From assembly GCF_007725405.1 (NCBI RefSeq), contig NZ_CP042163.1, forward strand, positions 2,170,001 through 2,234,000: a stretch of 64,000 bases of DNA. The letters are read 5' to 3'. The DNA comes from Shouchella miscanthi. GTDB lineage: Bacteria > Bacillota > Bacilli > Bacillales > Bacillaceae_D. Positions 63,416-64,000 of this stretch are shown here, one piece after another (position 1 is the stretch's first letter; each line of letters begins with the position of its first letter). Under the pieces are notes generated by a model. That model searched no databases. It worked only from the letters and a program-made list of their open reading frames with translations, and was not told the origin of the DNA. The position numbers and the translations under genes are program-made.

Positions 63416-64000
63416 ATGGATCGATATGAAGCGCAACAACAAATTGGCAGCCTTCTCGTCATCGATCTCGGTGAAAAGGGAACTTACTTAGGTGAGCTAC
63501 TATCGGTACTAACCGAGCCAAAAAGACCGTGGCGCGGACGCATTCAAATTAAATCTGTCGTAACGCTGCCTGAATTTATTTTTCAAAAAGAAACGATCGC
63601 CATTCATGAAATTCCTTATTCGGAAGATGATGTTGATACATTTGCTAGTCAATATTTAAAAGCAAGGTCGCCGCATATTCATGTGGAGTCCTATATTGAT
63701 TCGATCTTAACGGACTTAAAAAAACGTCACATCCGGTTGAAAAATAGCGGTGCGCCTTCATCTGTAGAGCTTGAAGCACTGGAAGTCTATATTAAAACAA
63801 TGACGAGTCAAAAGCGTAAAAAGAACCGACTTGTAACAAGTGATCAACAAGATCAAGAGCAAGCCCCATCGTTCGTTGAATATACCTTCCATGTAAAAGG
63901 TGACCATTATTTTCTGCAGGATCATAAAGGCGAACAACTTCCGTTGACTGTTTCTCATTTTCATTATACTTGGAACCAACAAGGTCAGCTTGTCACTGGT
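63416..64000 (+). CDS. unknown protein, truncated by the window end
   Basis: The first 195 residues of an open frame beginning MDRYEAQQQIGSLLVIDLG. The N-terminal 50 residues are a beta-rich module (GTYLGELLSVLTEPKRPWRGR), and a helical, charged part follows. It resembles the DUF2777 group only weakly and from memory. ATG 63416 follows AAAGGTGAGG; an overlapping out-of-frame ATG at 63411 closes quickly. No signal peptide or helix. Confidence 0.6.
   Translation, partial: MDRYEAQQQIGSLLVIDLGEKGTYLGELLSVLTEPKRPWRGRIQIKSVVTLPEFIFQKETIAIHEIPYSEDDVDTFASQYLKARSPHIHVESYIDSILTDLKKRHIRLKNSGAPSSVELEALEVYIKTMTSQKRKKNRLVTSDQQDQEQAPSFVEYTFHVKGDHYFLQDHKGEQLPLTVSHFHYTWNQQGQLVTG

Overview
The window looks like chromosomal DNA from a low-GC, spore-forming, flagellated Bacillaceae. 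Gene order in several blocks matches what is known of Bacillus subtilis: yprA-yprB-cotD-ypsA-gpsB-rnpB-ypsC, parE-parC with a yneT-type gene upstream, and gltA-gltB. The flagellar stator resembles the dual-ion MotAB of alkaliphilic Bacillus (Shouchella) clausii, so a Shouchella-like alkaliphile is my best guess (inference). No rRNA, tRNA, insertion sequence, prophage or CRISPR array is visible.

Layout. 1-5 kb: truncated aldehyde dehydrogenase, a GAF/PucR regulator, a cupin gene with a sigma-E-like promoter, and a large collagen-like exosporium (BclB-type) gene. 5-7 kb: a TetR/DUF418 membrane protein operon under a 44-bp palindrome. 7-13 kb: a self-contained peptide-type ABC transporter operon led by its own TetR regulator and ended by an unknown 147-aa protein. 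13-16 kb: a MocR regulator divergent from an Asp/Glu racemase. 16-21 kb: msrA, a DbpA-type helicase, a metallo-beta-lactamase-fold protein, an MFS exporter and a YitT-type membrane protein. 21-24.4 kb: motA-motB, ytvI and a DksA-like yteA. 24.4-29.5 kb: topoisomerase IV (parE-parC) and a CoA-binding protein. 29.5-33 kb: an OpuF-type compatible-solute transporter with permease and binding protein fused, and a fadH-like reductase. 33-39.3 kb: a tyrosine recombinase, an unknown membrane protein, an M32 carboxypeptidase, a HesB-like protein and gluconokinase. 39.5-47 kb: rlmL-like methylase, RNase P RNA, RNase HI-like protein, gpsB, ypsA, cotD and the mrfB/mrfA mitomycin-repair pair. 47-55 kb: pepF, several small or unknown genes, a 27-aa peptide gene, a 50-aa Spo0E-like gene, a lysine riboswitch with dapA, kapB and ypjP. 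55-61 kb: glutamate synthase. 61-64 kb: a TelA/XpaC-type pair behind a sigma-W-type promoter, and a truncated gene.

Common themes are sporulation (cupin, BclB, CotD, YtvI, YteA, KapB, Spo0E-like), envelope and osmotic stress (OpuF, sigma-W-TelA), and nitrogen and amino acid metabolism (glutamate synthase, DapA, racemase, peptide uptake and peptidases). Most genes end in clear intrinsic terminators, many of them shared by convergent genes. The main unexplained items are the 44-bp palindrome at 5057-5100, the 24-bp repeat at 39349 and 44729, the 27-aa peptide gene at 50911, and the unknown proteins riding in the transporter and gluconokinase transcription units.
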